Part shown: positions 6,443-12,511 of the stretch, in pieces
Position numbering within the stretch: position 1 is the stretch's first letter
Layout of the letters: every line of letters begins with the position of its first letter
From: Limisphaerales bacterium
GTDB taxonomy: Bacteria; Verrucomicrobiota; Verrucomicrobiia; Limisphaerales; UBA11358
Assembly: GCA_003133815.1 (NCBI GenBank)
Contig: PKZR01000279.1
Coordinates: 1 to 12,511 of the forward strand
Direction of reading: 5' to 3'
DNA: 12,511 nucleotides
Position numbers and translations under genes: made by a program
Notes under the pieces: generated by a model
What the model was told of the DNA's origin: nothing
Databases searched by the model: none
What the model saw: only the letters and a program-made list of their open reading frames with translations

Positions 6443-7840
6443 ATGTTCCGCAACATCGCCGACACATTTGCCAACTGCTTCAAAGTCCCGGAGTTGAAGT
6501 CGCGAATTTTGTTCACGATTGGCGTTCTGGCGATCGTGCGTGTCATTGCATTCATCCGTGTTCCAGGATTGGATGGCTCCGCATTGAGCAGTTACATTAA
6601 TGCCCATGCTCAAGGTGGCGCGATGGGAATGGTGAACATGTTCAACGGCGGTGCGACAGGCAATTGCGCCATCGGCGGCATCGGCATCATGCCGTATATC
6701 AGCGCGACGATCATCATCCAATTGCTGACTGCGGTCTGGCCGAAATTAAGCAAGCTTGCGCGCGAAGAGGGTGGCCGCGCAAAAATTGTCCAATACGGAC
6801 GCTACCTGACTGTCGTTCTGTGTTTCGGCTGGGGTTTCGCAACGGCCATCACCTGGGAAAATCCGGCAAAGGTTTTTGGCAGTGATTTTGTCGGCCAGTT
6901 GATTGTTCCATCGCTGATGGATCACATTTGGTGGTATCGCATTCAAACGACTTTGATTCTCACAACTGGCACGATGCTTCTTATGTGGCTGGGCGAACAG
7001 ATCACCGAACGCGGCATTGGCAACGGCGTTTCACTGGTCATCACCATAGGAATCTTGTCGCGGTTGCCGTCGGCGTGGGTGGGGCTTAAAGATATGTTTG
7101 GCGGAACCGAGCCGCAGCATCATTTGATCGGATCGGGGCTGGTAATGTTGTTCCTTCTGGCGGGCGTCATCGCGAGCGTCATCGCAATCACCCAGGCGCA
7201 GCGGAAAATTCCAGTTCAATATGCACAACGCGCCGTTGGTCGCAAAATGTATCAGGGCGGAACGTCGTTCATGCCTCTGAAAGTGAATTACGCGGGCGTC
7301 ATGCCGATCATATTCGCGCAGTCCATCCTGATGTTCCCGCCGATGATTTTCAAGAACGCGAGCATTTTCTTTTCAAATTCACCGTTCTGGTCGGAGACGT
7401 TCCGTTCGCTTGCGATGGCGCTTGATACGACGACAGCCTCGATATGGTATCTGTCGCTTTATTCGCTGATGATCTTGTTTTTCTCCTATTTCTGGGTGGC
7501 GACGCAATTTAACGAAATCCAGATCGCCGACGACTTGAAGAAAAACGGCGGTTACATTCCCGGCGTGCGTCCGGGAACGGGTACGAGTGATTATCTGCAC
7601 AAGGCGATGAGTCGAATCACGCTTGCCGGTGCGATTTTCCTGACCGTCATTGCCGTCATTCCGATAATTCTTTCGAGAAAAATGGGGATTTCCTACGCCG
7701 TGGCGAGTTTCTTCGGCGGCACGAGCATTTTGATCACGGTGGGTGTTTTGCTGGACACGATGCGCCAGGTTGAATCGCATCTGATGATGCGCCACTACGA
7801 CGGCTTCCTGAAAAAAGGCAAGCTGCGCGGGCGGTTCTGA
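6443..7840 (+). CDS. secY: Protein translocase channel subunit SecY
   Basis: SecY forms the pore of the SecYEG channel that exports unfolded proteins or inserts membrane proteins. The 465 residues carry the expected ten hydrophobic segments. Family blocks are the plug and TM2 region (IGGIGIMPYISATIIIQLL, about 76-94), GEQITERGIGNGVSLVI near 183-199, the cytoplasmic loop RKIPVQYAQR near 254-263, and NYAGVMPIIFAQSIL near 280-294. The cytoplasmic loop with GGYIPGVRPG and the late GGTSILITVGV are also present. Its place after rplO is standard. The secreted protein at 157-2772 would be expected to use this channel. map follows after four bases, with no adk in between. Confidence 0.98.
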   Translation: MFRNIADTFANCFKVPELKSRILFTIGVLAIVRVIAFIRVPGLDGSALSSYINAHAQGGAMGMVNMFNGGATGNCAIGGIGIMPYISATIIIQLLTAVWPKLSKLAREEGGRAKIVQYGRYLTVVLCFGWGFATAITWENPAKVFGSDFVGQLIVPSLMDHIWWYRIQTTLILTTGTMLLMWLGEQITERGIGNGVSLVITIGILSRLPSAWVGLKDMFGGTEPQHHLIGSGLVMLFLLAGVIASVIAITQAQRKIPVQYAQRAVGRKMYQGGTSFMPLKVNYAGVMPIIFAQSILMFPPMIFKNASIFFSNSPFWSETFRSLAMALDTTTASIWYLSLYSLMILFFSYFWVATQFNEIQIADDLKKNGGYIPGVRPGTGTSDYLHKAMSRITLAGAIFLTVIAVIPIILSRKMGISYAVASFFGGTSILITVGVLLDTMRQVESHLMMRHYDGFLKKGKLRGRF

Positions 7841-7844
7841 TTTT

Positions 7845-8627
7845 GTGGCCGGAATAAAATTAAAGTCCGAGGACGATTTAAAGTTGATGCGTCCGGCATG
7901 TGTGGTCGCCGGAAAAGTTTTGGAAGAGATAGCCGCGTTCATCAAACCGGGCTTGACGACGAAACAGGTGGACGAGTTTGCAGCGGCTCAAATAAAGGCG
8001 CATGGGGCGAAGAGCGCTTTTTTAGGCTATCGGAAATATCCGTGCCATACATGTCTTTCGGTGAACGAAGAAGTTGTTCACGGACTGTCAACTGAACGTG
8101 AACTGCGTTTTGGAGACATAGTGAGCGTGGATGTCGGCGTCAGTTACAACGGTTTTATCGGCGACAACGCCCGGACGGTTGCGGTGGGCGGTTGCGGAGT
8201 TTTGGCGCAGCGATTGTTGGACGTGACGGAACAGTCGCTGTATTTGGGAATCGCAGCGGCGTTGCCCGGAAATCGCGTGACGGATATTTCGCGCGCGGTT
8301 CAGGATTACGTCGAAGGCAACGGGTTCAGCGTTGTGCGCGAATTTGTCGGCCACGGCGTCGGGCGCACGATGCACGAAGAGCCGCAGGTGCCGAATTTTG
8401 TAGACCGGAAGATGGACGACAAGCTACGCGCGGGCATGACGATTGCGATAGAGCCGATGGTCAACGCCGGGCGGCCTGAAGTAAAAATCTTGAAAGATGG
8501 CTGGACAGTGGTCACACAAGATGGTTCATTATCTGCTCATTTTGAGCACACCGTCCTTATAACGGACGGAGAACCGGAGATTTTGACATGGCCGGAGATG
8601 AAGCTTTCAAAGTTGAAGGTCGCGTGA
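7845..8627 (+). CDS. map: Methionine aminopeptidase, type I
   Basis: The enzyme removes the initiator methionine from nascent proteins using a two-metal centre. All five metal ligands of the pita-bread fold are visible: Asp96 (VSVDVGV), Asp107 (GDNART), His170 (GHGVGRTMHEEP), Glu203 (AIEPM) and Glu234 (FEHTVLI). The substrate-contacting His79 (EEVVHG) and His177 are also present. The 260 residues match the type I form without an N-terminal zinc extension. The start is GTG at 7845; the first ATG (codon 15) would remove conserved N-terminal sequence. The 3' end overlaps infA by 40 bases, suggesting translational coupling. Confidence 0.97.
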   Translation: MAGIKLKSEDDLKLMRPACVVAGKVLEEIAAFIKPGLTTKQVDEFAAAQIKAHGAKSAFLGYRKYPCHTCLSVNEEVVHGLSTERELRFGDIVSVDVGVSYNGFIGDNARTVAVGGCGVLAQRLLDVTEQSLYLGIAAALPGNRVTDISRAVQDYVEGNGFSVVREFVGHGVGRTMHEEPQVPNFVDRKMDDKLRAGMTIAIEPMVNAGRPEVKILKDGWTVVTQDGSLSAHFEHTVLITDGEPEILTWPEMKLSKLKVA

Positions 8628-8806
8628 TCGAGAGTTTGCCGAACGGCACCTGGCGCGCGGAATTGAAAAATGGACACCGTTTGACGGCGTTCGTCGCTGG
8701 AAAAGCAAAAAAGAATTTTGCCGGGCTAAAATCCGGCGACAAAGTAAAATTGCAGTTGACGCCCTACGACCTGAGCGTGGGGCGGATTTTGGTTGAAACA
8801 AAATAA
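8588..8806 (+). CDS. infA: Translation initiation factor IF-1
   Basis: IF-1 binds the A site of the 30S subunit during initiation and works with IF-2 and IF-3. The 72 residues equal the standard length and form one S1-type OB fold. Diagnostic parts are EGRVIESLPNGTWRAELKNG, the His-Arg-Leu-Thr-Ala strand near 30-34, GKAKKNF, and GDKVKLQLTPYDLSVGRI. The ATG at 8588 lies inside the end of map, giving a 40-base overlap in another frame. It gives the normal N-terminus, and the next in-frame candidates would cut into the OB fold. The ribosomes translating map would pass over this start. Confidence 0.96.
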   Translation: MAGDEAFKVEGRVIESLPNGTWRAELKNGHRLTAFVAGKAKKNFAGLKSGDKVKLQLTPYDLSVGRILVETK

Positions 8807-8814
8807 TTTAGAAC

Positions 8815-8928
8815 ATGAAAGTCAGAGCATCGGTAAAAAAACTGTGTGAGCATTGCAAGATCGTGAAGCGCAAGGGCGTCATTCGCGTCATTTGCTCGAA
8901 CAAACGTCACAAGCAACGGCAAGGTTAA
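8815..8928 (+). CDS. rpmJ: Ribosomal protein bL36 (L36)
   Basis: This 37-residue gene begins MKVRASVKKLCEHCK and ends KRHKQRQG. L36 is the smallest large-subunit protein and binds 23S rRNA near L6. The zinc ligands are complete: Cys11, Cys14, Cys27 and His32, so this is the zinc-binding form, whereas S14 and S4 in this cluster are the zinc-free forms. It starts eight bases after infA and six bases before rpsM, the standard order in many bacteria. No Shine-Dalgarno is visible; the length and motif fix the start. Confidence 0.96.
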   Translation: MKVRASVKKLCEHCKIVKRKGVIRVICSNKRHKQRQG

Positions 8929-8934
8929 AAATTT

Positions 8935-9330
8935 ATGGCACGCATCATTGGTGTTGAAGTTCCGCCGAACAAGCGCATAGACATTGCGCTACGCTACATC
9001 TACGGCATCGGCCCGGTCAACGCGATCGAGATTCTCGAACGCGCGAATATTGACCGCGCAACCCGCGCGAAGGATTTGACCGAGGCGCAGCTCTCGCAGA
9101 TTGTTCACGCGATTCAGGAAGGCAAATATGTCATCGAAGGCGATTTACGCCGCGAACTCGGCATGAACCTCAAGCGCTTGCAGGGCATCCGCTGCTACCG
9201 CGGCGTGCGCCACCAGCGCAGCCTGCCCGTGCGCGGCCAGCGCACCCAGACGAACGCACGCACGCGCAAAGGTCCGCGCAAGACGGTCGGCGTCCAGCGC
9301 AATCCTAACGCCAAAGCTGGCATCACCTGA
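8935..9330 (+). CDS. rpsM: Ribosomal protein uS13 (S13)
   Basis: S13 sits at the top of the 30S head and contacts L5 through an intersubunit bridge, as well as P-site tRNA. The 131 residues begin MARIIGVEVPPNKRIDIALRY, and the helix-two-turn-helix region holds YGIGPVNAIEIL near 23-34. The C-terminal tail is strongly basic with GVRHQRSLPVRGQRT and ARTRKGPRKTV, the part that reaches the tRNA. The start follows AAATTT with no Shine-Dalgarno. The neighbours rpmJ and rpsK are as expected for the alpha operon. Confidence 0.97.
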   Translation: MARIIGVEVPPNKRIDIALRYIYGIGPVNAIEILERANIDRATRAKDLTEAQLSQIVHAIQEGKYVIEGDLRRELGMNLKRLQGIRCYRGVRHQRSLPVRGQRTQTNARTRKGPRKTVGVQRNPNAKAGIT

Positions 9331-9359
9331 TTCATATTTAGAATTCCGATTTATTATTT

Positions 9360-9926
9360 ATGGCCGAAGAACCAAAAAAGAAATCCGCTCCGAAAAAAGA
9401 GCAGAAGCCGGAAGCTGCTGGAAAAACAGCCGAAGAAAAGCCGGCTAAAAAAGCCGCCGCCCCGTCTGTTGATAACGCAACGGTCGCGGAAACGCCAGCC
9501 GTTGTCGCGCCGACCGCCGCTGAACTTTTGGGCGAGGACGCGAATGCGAAAAAGATTGTCAAGGCCAAGCACGCGAAAAATGTTGCAGTTGGTGTTGCAA
9601 ACATTCTTGCCACCTTCAACAACACGCAGGTCACCATCACCGACATGCAGGGAAATCTCATCGGCTGGTCGAGCGCAGGTCGCGTGGGTTTCAAAGGGTC
9701 GCGCAAGAGCACCGCTTACGCCGCGCAGCAGGTTGCTCAGGACGCTGCGCGTCAGGCGATGGCCCACGGCATGAAGGAAGTTGAGATTCGTGTCAAAGGT
9801 CCTGGCTCCGGCCGTGAATCCGCGATCCGCGCGCTTCAAGCCATTGGCTTGGAAATCAGCTCAATCAAAGACGTGACACCGATTCCGCACAACGGCTGCC
9901 GCCCGCGCAAAAAACGCCGCGTCTAA
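9360..9926 (+). CDS. rpsK: Ribosomal protein uS11 (S11) with Lys/Ala/Glu-rich N-terminal extension
   Basis: S11 lies on the 30S platform near the 3' end of 16S rRNA and the mRNA exit. The core from about residue 65 is typical: VGVANILATFNNTQVTITD, then GFKGSRKSTAYAAQ, VKGPGSGRESAIRALQ and the ending VTPIPHNGCRPRKKRRV. Usual S11 is near 130 residues; this one has 188. The extra 60 residues at the start are low-complexity Lys, Ala, Glu and Pro and probably disordered. No ATG or GTG lies in frame between 9360 and the core, and only a TTG at codon 57 offers an alternative. The extension is therefore likely translated. Stop and spacing to rpsD are normal. Confidence 0.95.
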   Translation: MAEEPKKKSAPKKEQKPEAAGKTAEEKPAKKAAAPSVDNATVAETPAVVAPTAAELLGEDANAKKIVKAKHAKNVAVGVANILATFNNTQVTITDMQGNLIGWSSAGRVGFKGSRKSTAYAAQQVAQDAARQAMAHGMKEVEIRVKGPGSGRESAIRALQAIGLEISSIKDVTPIPHNGCRPRKKRRV

Positions 9927-9954
9927 TTCAATCTCAATTTTCAAATAATTAATT

Positions 9955-10563
9955 ATGGCTCGTTATACAGGTCCTCGCGTTCGCATCAGCCGCCGGTTCG
10001 GTCTTCCGATTTTCGGCCCGTCGAAATATCTTGAACGCCGCAACTACGGTCCCGGCGTTCACGGCCCGAAGTCGCGCCGCAAGCACACCGATTACGGCCT
10101 CGGCCTGATCGAAAAGCAGAAGTTCCGTTATTATTACGGCCTGATGGAAAAGCAGTTTCGCGGTGTCTATGAAAAGGCTTTGCGCCGTCGCGGTGTCACC
10201 GGCGAACAGATGCTGCAGATTTTGGAGACGCGCCTCGATAATGTCGTTTATCACCTCGGTCTTGCGAACACCCGCGCCGCTGCGCGCCAGATGGTTTGTC
10301 ATGGTCACATCACCGTCAATGGCCGCAAGGTCGGAATCCCGTCGTTTGCCTTGAAGGTGAACAGCGTGATTCAGGTCAAGAACCACAACGTGTCGCGCCA
10401 GCTCGCTACGAAGAATTTGGAAGCCGCAGTCAGCCGCGCAGTGCCGGATTGGTTGTCGTTCAACAAAGAGGAATTCAAAGGCACCGTTCAGCGGATTCCG
10501 ACGCGCGAAGAAATCCAGCCGATCGCCAACGAACAGGCCGTCGTAGAATTTTATTCCCGATAA
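9955..10563 (+). CDS. rpsD: Ribosomal protein uS4 (S4)
   Basis: S4 nucleates 30S assembly by binding the 5' domain of 16S rRNA; in Escherichia coli it represses the alpha operon translationally. The 202 residues begin MARYTGPRVRISRRFGLPIFG. The N-terminal part lacks the cysteines of the zinc-binding form. The S4 RNA-binding domain spans about residues 92-155, with RLDNVVYHLGLANTRAAARQ and HGHITVNGRKVGIPS. The C-terminus ends with an IPTREEIQP segment. A strong hairpin follows in the gap before rpoA, where S4-linked control could act, although that is inference. The start follows an AT-rich spacer without Shine-Dalgarno. Confidence 0.97.
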   Translation: MARYTGPRVRISRRFGLPIFGPSKYLERRNYGPGVHGPKSRRKHTDYGLGLIEKQKFRYYYGLMEKQFRGVYEKALRRRGVTGEQMLQILETRLDNVVYHLGLANTRAAARQMVCHGHITVNGRKVGIPSFALKVNSVIQVKNHNVSRQLATKNLEAAVSRAVPDWLSFNKEEFKGTVQRIPTREEIQPIANEQAVVEFYSR

Positions 10564-10589
10564 ACCATAAACAGAAAAACAATTACACG

Positions 10590-10627
10590 GATTTCTCCGG
10601 CACGGGAATAAATAAGCCGAAGAAGTC
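10590..10627 (+). promoter_or_regulatory. Hairpin between rpsD and rpoA
   Basis: The arms 10590-10601 and 10616-10627 pair at 11 of 12 positions (one T-G wobble, one C-A mismatch) around a 14-base AT-rich loop. No T-run follows, so it is not a standard terminator. It lies 25 bases before the rpoA start and just before its Shine-Dalgarno. It could set relative levels of S4 and alpha subunit, be a processing site, or bind S4; the sequence does not decide. Confidence 0.5.
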
Positions 10628-10652
10628 AGATTAAAATTGTTGAAAGGAAAAT

Positions 10653-11669
10653 ATGCCAGTTAGACTCGGACGTTTCGAAATGCCAAAGCGGTTGCAGAAG
10701 GAAGAATCCACCGCCACGGACACCTACGCAAAATTCATCGCCGACCCGTTTGAAACCGGATACGGCCACACCATCGGCAACTCGCTTCGGCGCGTGCTGC
10801 TTTCATCGCTCGAAGGCGCGGCCATCACCTCATTGAAGGTGGACGGCGCAATGCACGAGTTCGCCACGATTGACGGCGTCGTCGAGGATGTGACTGACAT
10901 CGTTCTTAATTTGAAGAAGGTCAAGTTCAAGGCGCACACCCGCGACGAGCAGGTTCTCCTGCTTTCTGTCAACAAGGAAGGAGCCGTGACCGCCGCCGAC
11001 ATTCAGGTGAACCAGAATGTCGAGCTGGTGAATCCCGCGCAGCACATCTGCACGCTCGACAAGAAGAAAAAATTTGAGATGGAGCTGACCGTGAAGATCG
11101 GTCGCGGCTTCTGTCCGAGCGATGAAAACAAAAAGCCCGGCCAGGCCATTGGCATCGTGGCGATTGACTCGCTGTTCTCGCCGGTCACGCGCGTGCGTTA
11201 CTCGGTCGAGGCCGCGCGCGTCGGCAACCGCACGGATTACGACAAGCTGGTTTTGGAAGTCTGGACGGACGGTCGCATCACGCCCGACGACGCGCTCACG
11301 CAGTCGTCGGTTGTCCTTCAGAAGCATCTCGATGTATTTGCGCTTTACGACAAGAACGCGATCGAGTTCGAGGAAGCCGCCGACAAGCAGGACGACGAGA
11401 AGATGAAGTTGAAGAAACTGCTCAACATGAGCGTCAACGAGATCGAGCTCAGCGTCCGCGCGGCGAACTGCCTCAACAACGCCAACATCACCACCGTTGG
11501 CCAGCTCGCTCTGAAGAGCGAGCAGGAAATGCTCAAGTATCGCAACTTCGGCAAAAAGTCGCTGAACGAGATCAAGGACAAGCTTACCGCGCTTGGTCTT
11601 TCGCTCGGGATGAATTTCGAGCCCGGACTGATTGACACCACGGTCAAGGAAGAGCCGAAGGCGGAATAG
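10653..11669 (+). CDS. rpoA: DNA-directed RNA polymerase subunit alpha
   Basis: The alpha dimer is the scaffold for assembly of RNA polymerase, and its C-terminal domain contacts UP elements and activators. The 338 residues match the family. The N-terminal domain shows FETGYGHTIGNSLRRVLLSSLEG (about 33-55), the dimer and beta-contact region, and DGRITPDDAL near 210-219. A charged linker precedes the C-terminal domain (about 262-320), which has the helix-hairpin-helix pattern and Arg269 corresponding to the DNA-contact Arg265 of Escherichia coli. Unlike most genes here it has a clear Shine-Dalgarno, AAAGGA, at 10643-10648. This supports the ATG at 10653 over the one at 10680. Confidence 0.98.
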   Translation: MPVRLGRFEMPKRLQKEESTATDTYAKFIADPFETGYGHTIGNSLRRVLLSSLEGAAITSLKVDGAMHEFATIDGVVEDVTDIVLNLKKVKFKAHTRDEQVLLLSVNKEGAVTAADIQVNQNVELVNPAQHICTLDKKKKFEMELTVKIGRGFCPSDENKKPGQAIGIVAIDSLFSPVTRVRYSVEAARVGNRTDYDKLVLEVWTDGRITPDDALTQSSVVLQKHLDVFALYDKNAIEFEEAADKQDDEKMKLKKLLNMSVNEIELSVRAANCLNNANITTVGQLALKSEQEMLKYRNFGKKSLNEIKDKLTALGLSLGMNFEPGLIDTTVKEEPKAE

Positions 11670-11676
11670 GAATTTT

Positions 11677-12099
11677 ATGCGTCATCTTAAACGAACGGCC
11701 AAACTGGGGCGCACGTCCGAACATCGCAATGCGATGCTGGCGAACCTCGTTTGCAGCCTCATCAAGCACCGCCGCGTGACGACGACCCTGGCCAAGGCCA
11801 AGGCCGCGCGTTCCGTCGCTGAAAAACTGGTTACGCTCGGCAAGAGCGGCACCATTCACGACCGCCGCCTCGCGGTGGCGCGTTTGCATCAGGAAGACGC
11901 GGCGAAAATCCTGTTCAAGGAAATCGCGCCAGCGTTCAAGGAACGTAACGGCGGCTACACGCGCATCGTCAGGATGAACCAGCGCAACGGCGACGCCGCC
12001 CAGCGCGCGATTCTGGAATGGGTGGACGTGACGGTTGTCGCTCCGGTTGAACCTGAAACTGCGCCCGCCGCTGAAACCAAGCCGGAAGAGAAAAAGTAA
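11677..12099 (+). CDS. rplQ: Ribosomal protein bL17 (L17)
   Basis: L17 is a large-subunit protein near the peptide exit tunnel opening. MRHLKRTAKLGRTSEHRNAM at the start and LIKHRRVTTTLAKAKAAR (27-44) are diagnostic. A longer frame opens at 11632 inside rpoA, but the family N-terminus, an AGGA six bases before it (11668-11671) and the normal spacing select ATG 11677. The 140 residues include a final 20 or so that are Pro, Glu, Ala and Lys rich, an extension beyond the usual globular domain. It is the last gene, 16 bases before the terminator hairpin. Confidence 0.96.
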   Translation: MRHLKRTAKLGRTSEHRNAMLANLVCSLIKHRRVTTTLAKAKAARSVAEKLVTLGKSGTIHDRRLAVARLHQEDAAKILFKEIAPAFKERNGGYTRIVRMNQRNGDAAQRAILEWVDVTVVAPVEPETAPAAETKPEEKK

Positions 12100-12115
12100 T
12101 TTTGTTTCAAACACA

Positions 12116-12149
12116 AAGCCCGCTCGAATTGAGCGGGCTTTTTTGTTTT
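12116..12149 (+). terminator. Intrinsic terminator of the ribosomal operon
   Basis: AAGCCCGCTC (12116-12125) pairs perfectly with GAGCGGGCTT (12131-12140) around a GAATT loop and is followed by a T-run interrupted once by G (to 12149). This is a classic rho-independent terminator, immediately after rplQ. It marks the 3' end of the transcription unit that begins upstream of rplE. Confidence 0.93.
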
Positions 12150-12166
12150 CAGCGACAAAATCATAA

Positions 12167-12226
12167 TCGTCCTCGTCGTCATCCTCGTCCTCAAATCAGT
12201 GAGGATGAGCAGGAGGACGAGGACGA
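12167..12226 (+). repeat. GAGGACGA-type palindromic repeat, copy C
   Basis: The arms 12167-12192 and 12201-12226 face each other over 26 positions with 22 Watson-Crick pairs, one T-G wobble and three mismatches, around an AAATCAGT loop. It has the same CCTCGTC and GAGGACGA units and the AAATC centre as copies A and B, in the same orientation. It lies outside the operon, just past the terminator, so here it would not be part of the ribosomal mRNA unless read-through occurs. The purine arm continues to about 12232. Confidence 0.8.
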
Positions 12227-12240
12227 GGACGAACTGAATT

Positions 12241-12409
12241 TCAACGCCTCAAAATTATTTCCAGAAAAAATTTGACAAACGCCTTTCATTTCTAAAAAGT
12301 GGTGCTCGCAAGCCATGTGGAAACCGGGGACAATCAGAAGGCTCTACGGAAGCGCAACCGCGCAATAGTGCGGGGAATTGTTTTCCCGCAATCCCGCCCG
12401 TTCCCGCCT
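12241..12409 (+). other. Non-coding stretch with two short G-rich hairpins
   Basis: No convincing gene is seen. A TTGACA at 12272-12277 matches a -35 box, but no good -10 follows at the proper distance. CCGCGC (12358-12363) can pair with GTGCGG (12368-12373) around AATA, and CGGGGAA (12371-12377) with TTTCCCG (12382-12388), including one G-T wobble. These two stems overlap at 12371-12373, so only one can form fully. No tRNA, tmRNA or known riboswitch core was recognised. Confidence 0.35.
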
Positions 12410-12511
12410 CTGCCACCATTTTCAGGACGCCTGCCGCATTTTACGATGGGCTGCCCGCAATTTACCACCCCTTGCCGGGAATTTCAGAACCCCTGCCGCG
12501 ATTTACGAAGC
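12410..12511 (+). repeat. Degenerate 20-22 bp tandem repeat, runs off window
   Basis: Five successive units start at about 12410, 12431, 12452, 12473 and 12494. Each has TGCC at its start, an (A)ATTT core seven or eight bases later, and a short variable end, often C-rich. The shared form is roughly TGCCGCNATTTACNANCCC. Spacing is 20-21 bases between T-runs. The last unit is cut by the window edge. The units are too divergent and closely packed for a CRISPR array. Confidence 0.6.

Noticed and set aside
5897..6721. Long minus-strand open frame of 274 codons
   Set aside because: It is antisense to rpsE, rplO and secY, has the composition of a shadow of GC-rich genes, and has no family features.
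10586..10599. Minus-strand match (12 of 14) to the rplE/rplR leader motif
   Set aside because: The transcript carries the other strand, so it would not show the same RNA motif; it is likely chance within the rpsD-rpoA hairpin.
11632..11676. Earlier start for L17 inside rpoA
   Set aside because: It would add 15 non-family residues; ATG 11677 gives the standard N-terminus and has an AGGA upstream.
12315..12368. 17-codon ATG frame (MWKPGTIRRLYGSATAQ)
   Set aside because: It is too short, has no ribosome binding site and no supporting context.
12402..12417. CCACCA preceded by a C-rich stretch, resembling a tRNA or tmRNA 3' end
   Set aside because: No matching acceptor strand, D-arm or T-loop is present upstream, and the CCACCA belongs to the first tandem-repeat unit.
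12299..12511. GTG-started open frame to the window end
   Set aside because: It has no ribosome binding site, its second half is translated tandem repeat, and it matches no family I recognise. Not called as a gene without the downstream sequence.
12410..12511. Possible CRISPR array
   Set aside because: The units are adjacent, diverged and about 21 bases long, with no identical repeats separated by unique spacers and no cas gene.

Overview
This window holds most of the bacterial spc and alpha ribosomal-protein clusters on the + strand: rplE, rpsN, rpsH, rplF, rplR, rpsE, rplO, secY, map, infA, rpmJ, rpsM, rpsK, rpsD, rpoA, rplQ. A strong intrinsic terminator follows. The first 2.8 kb carry a different cargo: the 3' end of one gene and a complete gene for an 871-residue exported protein of unknown function. 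The moderately GC-rich sequence, mostly SD-less starts, the missing L30 gene and the C-terminal module of the exported protein point to a verrucomicrobial bacterium, perhaps of the Pedosphaera/Limisphaerales type. That placement is inferred from style, not from a marker comparison.

Layout. Positions 2-142 are the tail of an unrecognised gene. Positions 157-2772 encode the exported protein. Positions 2773-2997 are a gap with a decayed copy of the upstream gene's tail, a candidate sigma70-type promoter and a leader with two competing hairpins. Positions 2998-12099 hold sixteen tightly packed genes for translation, secretion and transcription: twelve ribosomal proteins, the SecY channel, methionine aminopeptidase, initiation factor IF-1 and the RNA polymerase alpha subunit. 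They appear to form one transcription unit ending at the terminator at 12116-12149. Positions 12150-12511 hold no convincing gene. They carry one long GAGGACGA-type hairpin, two short G-rich hairpins and a degenerate tandem repeat of about 21 bp that runs off the window.

The core genes look intact and ordinary in sequence. The unusual material lies between and at the edges of them. Three related palindromic GAGGACGA-type repeats are present, two of them filling the spacers on both sides of rpsN. Two near-identical hairpin motifs precede rplE and rplR, whose products both bind 5S rRNA. S5 has an Arg/Gly-rich N-terminal extension and S11 a Lys/Ala/Glu-rich one. The map and infA genes overlap by 40 bases. 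The usual upstream spc genes rplN and rplX, and the usual internal genes rpmD and adk, are absent from their expected places. Nothing here is a defence system, prophage, CRISPR array or insertion sequence with a transposase.
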